From Dactylellina haptotyla (Eukaryota; Ascomycota; Orbiliomycetes; Orbiliales; Orbiliaceae): a stretch of 64,000 nt of DNA. The translations under genes were made by a program, and so were the position numbers. Shown one piece after another: positions 61,091-64,000 of the stretch (the stretch's first letter is position 1; each line of letters opens with the position of its first letter). The stretch lies in NCBI GenBank assembly GCA_031310005.1, contig CM062386.1, forward strand, positions 1,364,001-1,428,000, written 5' to 3'. Below the pieces are notes generated by a model. The model made no database searches. It saw only the letters and a program-made list of their open reading frames with translations, and was not told the DNA's origin.

Positions 61091-62169
61091 TTACAATTTG
61101 CTCTTCGGGCTAGTGATTTTTACTATCGCTCTTCCGTTGCTCAGGCAGACTTTACCGCCCTTAACTTTGGTGATAAACCGGACCTCTTCCCAACCATCGC
61201 CGTATCCTTGCGCCTTTCCGACCTTCCAGATCTCGGTGACGAGAACGTCACCAGGTTTTACAGGGCTGGCAAATCTGGCCTGGAATTCCTTCAAATTGAC
61301 GGGGTCGCTATCACCGAGTGTTTGGAGGATACCGTGGGCAGTTGTGTTCCAGGAGAAGAGTCCGTGCATGATGGCGCCGCCGAAACCCATCTTCTGGCCA
61401 GGTTCAGGGGTGGCATGGAGAGGGTTGTAGTCACCGTTGAGTCTGTACAAGAGGGCAGACTCTGGGTTAGTTGGATGGATATATGTCGTATCGGCAGCGC
61501 GACCTTCTGGAGGTGGGTAGTTGACGGTTTTGGGACCTATTATATTAGAAATTATTAATAATTGATATTCATGACGTTTCGTGACTTGATTGGGTAGATA
61601 CCCTTAGGACCACCCCATCCTCCCTGGCCGACGTAGAACCCGCTACCGACAGCCCGAGTGTAGACTATATCATTATGGCCGACTCTTTCGACCAGGGTTT
61701 GTTCCGTTTCAACGACGGTACCCGGCTTTCCCTTATCGTATACGCCGAGGACTTTACTCTTGATGAAGAACTTCTTGCCCACGCTGTCGACGGGCAGTTT
61801 TCGACGGAATTCAATTTTCCTCTCGCCGTCTACGACGCGTTTGGAGTCGAATTTGGGGACGCCGGGGATTGGGATGGCGTTCGAGCGGGCGTAGAAGTCA
61901 ATGACATCCTTGTCGGTATGCTTGAACGGCAGGATGATGGGGTATGTTGGGAAGGCGGTAAAACCCGGGTGGAGTTCCTGGCATCCGTGTTATTATATGC
62001 AAATCTTGAAATAATGCATTGAGGTCAAACGAAATATATGTATACATACGTAGAGGAAATGTAGTTCATCAGCTTTGCAGCCAATGCTGTTCGCGAACAG
62101 GAGGAGATCTCGCTTGAGCCAGCTGACCTCGACCTCTGGGTATTCAAAGCCTACACCTGGTTCGCTCAT
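61091..62169 (-). CDS. Peroxisomal enoyl-CoA hydratase 2 (MaoC/hot-dog, SKL C-terminus)
   Basis: This family hydrates trans-2-enoyl-CoA to (R)-3-hydroxyacyl-CoA in fatty-acid beta-oxidation. Exons are 62050-62169, 61602-61977 and 61091-61536 (313 aa). The first exon has SWLKRDLLLFANSIGCKADELHFLY and the second begins ELHPGFTAFPTYPIILPF, the N-terminal hot-dog repeat of hydratase 2. The third exon carries the active motif: YRLNGDYNPLHATPEPG (catalytic Asp and His positions), then GFGGAIMHGLFSWNTTAHG. The protein ends in SPKSKL, a canonical PTS1 signal, placing it in peroxisomes. In fungi this domain also occurs as the C-terminal part of multifunctional Fox2; here it stands alone, so it is a single-domain member. 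The splice phases close exactly. Confidence 0.88.
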
Positions 62170-63321
62170 TTTGTACTTAATTATGCTAAGATATATCGAT
62201 ACCACCACGGAAAAATAAGACAATAATGTACAATGGAATACCGGTGATAGAATATCTGGGGGTATATCTCTGGGGTATAGCTTTCTATATACACACGGCA
62301 ATTGGAGCTGGTCTCATCACGTCTAGTAAATCTGGGGGTGGTTCTGCGACAGCTACCGAAAGCCGCGGGTAATTTGTGGTGGACAAACTGGGTGGGTCCT
62401 AGCTGCATGCCGCGGCTTGCCCGGTTGTATACACCTCTCCAAGTACAATAAGCTAAACCCGCCTTCGAGTTTGTAGACTATACTCTCCAGGCACGGTCTT
62501 GCATTATTCGGTACTAGCTATAACGGAACCGATTGCGGGGTTCTCGACTTGCGACTCTATTTTTCTCCCACATGCATTCCCCCATAAATGGGCTAGAGAG
62601 TCGGCACTGCCGAGATACCGACAGAACTGGGCGTCATCGCGCCATCCTTCGGCCGGTGATATGATCAAGACGGCCGAGCCTCGAATTCCCGTGACCACGG
62701 GTGTCTAGATGCGATTTGTATCTGACGCGAGCGTGAGTTACGTTACTATCCAAACGCGAAGTCTTAGAACAAGTGTTGCTATCACTATTGATATCGACCT
62801 CGGTGCAGCTCAGATAGCTCACCCAACGACTTCACGCTGGAGGAGTTACCGCCATGCGATTGTTATAACGTCACTCAATACTAGTATCTACCTGATATCC
62901 ATATATATCCAGTTAGCCAAACCTAGCTTAGCTAAACCCCGCGAGACCAGCTAAACCCGCATTTCAATGGGTAAAAGGATTTGAAACTATGGTATCTCCC
63001 GGCAAGATGGTCGCGTGTTGTGCAGCGGGAATGCAGCTGCGGCTTGGCTTGCACTTACGGCTGACGACCAATTGATTCGCTTCCACGACACCGGGACGTC
63101 CCGGACAGGGGAACGCTTCCAAATCCATCGATTGTTGGCTGCAGGCCTCAGGGCGCACCGATCAGGAAGTATTCAAGCCTTCTCCGGATTTCTCCTGGCC
63201 GTATGGCATTGAAGCCTCCCACATAACTGCATTGAGGACACCCGCAGTATCTGTACCTATATATCTATATTATCGCCTATCGCAAACAACTACGTACGCC
63301 TCCCGAGCTCTGCGGTAGACA
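62170..63321. promoter_or_regulatory. Divergent upstream region of the hydratase and an F-box gene
   Basis: These 1,152 bp should hold the promoters of both neighbours. The hydratase is a likely fatty-acid-induced gene; one CCTCGG (FarA/FarB-type hexamer) occurs at 62798-62803, but a single hexamer is weak. I find no gene here. Confidence 0.4.
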
Positions 63322-64000
63322 ATGTCGCGGCTGCAGCTGCTCCCCAGCGAGCTGGTCTCGCAAATACTCTCATATGTTAGGACTTCTTTCAAAATATCGT
63401 GTTGGTCCAGCCGAGCTGTCCAGTGCTAACGTTAACCGGTGGATGGTCGGGTGTGTTAGGTCGAAACACCCCAGGATTTGATGAGCATCGGCCTCACCTC
63501 CAAGTTTCTCTACGATTTCGTGACACCACTGTTCTACAAGACCTTGATGGTAGCTCTCCGGAGCGACCGAGCGCCCGAAAAACGGGCTATCGAAACCGCA
63601 TTCTCGAACCTGCGAGCACAATGGGTACGGCATGTACGGCAGATTGAAATTGTGCATTATTTCCACGAAGCGGAACTGGGCCCGTGGCACCTAGGAATCC
63701 CGAGTACTGCTGAAATTGAAGAAAGCGTCGACTACGGACTCGGATACCGTTACCACGAGCGGGTAAAAGCGGGGCGAGAATACTTTAACACTTTCTTGTT
63801 GGAGAGGCTCATTGCGAGGATACCGGAAGGCCAGTTGAAGGCTTTCAGGTAAGCAAACGATAAGCTTATTTAATCTCTTGAAATAATTCGAAATAAATAG
63901 AACGTTAATTGGTACTAATTCGGCTATGGGGAGGACTTTATAGCTTCGAAAAGCGATTTCTTCAAGATTGCTACGCGGTCGATGTCACATTCAGTACCCT
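63322..64000 (+). CDS. F-box protein, 5' part (continues past window)
   Basis: Visible exons are 63322-63375, 63460-63848 and 63944 past the window edge. The first encodes MSRLQLLPSELVSQILSY; the second begins VETPQDLMSIGLTSKFLYDFVTPLFYKTL. Joined, they give LPSELVSQILSYVETPQDLMSIGLTSKF, a good F-box (LPxEL...L..V..P.DL..L.L..K.). Introns have GTTAGG/TTAG and GTAAGC/TATAG ends, and a GCTAAC branch site lies in the first. The following region is helical and charged, with no recognised domain yet. The 3' part lies beyond base 64000, so total length is unknown. It is the third F-box-type gene within 7 kb. Confidence 0.68.

Noticed and set aside
62798-62803. CCTCGG, a FarA/FarB-type fatty-acid response hexamer upstream of the hydratase
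   Set aside because: One 6-mer is expected by chance in about 4 kb and it is 629 bp from the start; too weak to call a site.

Overview
This window looks like nuclear DNA of a filamentous ascomycete fungus (Pezizomycotina). Most genes carry 1 to 5 short introns (about 50-110 nt) with GT..AG ends, and several have a CTAAC or CTAAT branch site. Gene density is about one per 2.4 kb, strands are mixed, and there are no operons. Nearly all recognisable genes are conserved fungal housekeeping genes. The exact class or species cannot be read from the sequence. I saw no intact mobile element, CRISPR array, rRNA or tRNA gene.

Left third (1-20 kb): TRAPPII subunit TRS120 (cut by the window edge), proteasome alpha subunit PRE5, endosomal protein VPS55, PABA synthase ABZ1, a probable SLD7 replication-initiation factor, mitochondrial CYC2 and the RNR-regulator homologue CRT10. 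A 2-kb intergenic stretch with several perfect palindromes then leads into a full-length ABCB-type ABC transporter.

Middle (20-43 kb): the ABC transporter (7 exons, about 1304 aa), phosphoserine aminotransferase with a Gcn4/CpcA-type site upstream, a SprT-like metalloprotease, AIM32, three poorly known genes (one a small Cys-rich protein), an ankyrin protein, a Rab GAP (GYP7) with one apparent missing base, MAK16 and an MSO1-like exocytosis protein.

Right third (43-64 kb): a nearly 5-kb gene-poor stretch that ends in a long pyrimidine-rich leader. It feeds an unrecognised 421-aa protein with an internal 40-residue duplication. Next come mitochondrial leucyl-tRNA synthetase and the mitochondrial release-factor methyltransferase MTQ1 (convergent, 67 bp apart) and an N-terminally extended ribose-5-phosphate-isomerase-like protein whose catalytic lysine is replaced by arginine. 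The end holds three F-box-type genes interleaved with a peroxisomal (SKL-ending) enoyl-CoA hydratase 2.

Several products act in membrane traffic (TRS120, VPS55, GYP7, MSO1) or mitochondria (CYC2, AIM32, NAM2, MTQ1), but spacing and strand give no sign of co-regulated clusters. I found no clear multi-gene novel system. The most unusual items are the RpiA-like probable pseudoenzyme, the duplicated-domain protein, the Cys-rich small protein and the SPxK-repeat protein. Exon boundaries are my own reading of splice signals and reading frame. For every complete multi-exon gene the phases close, except at the GYP7 missing base.
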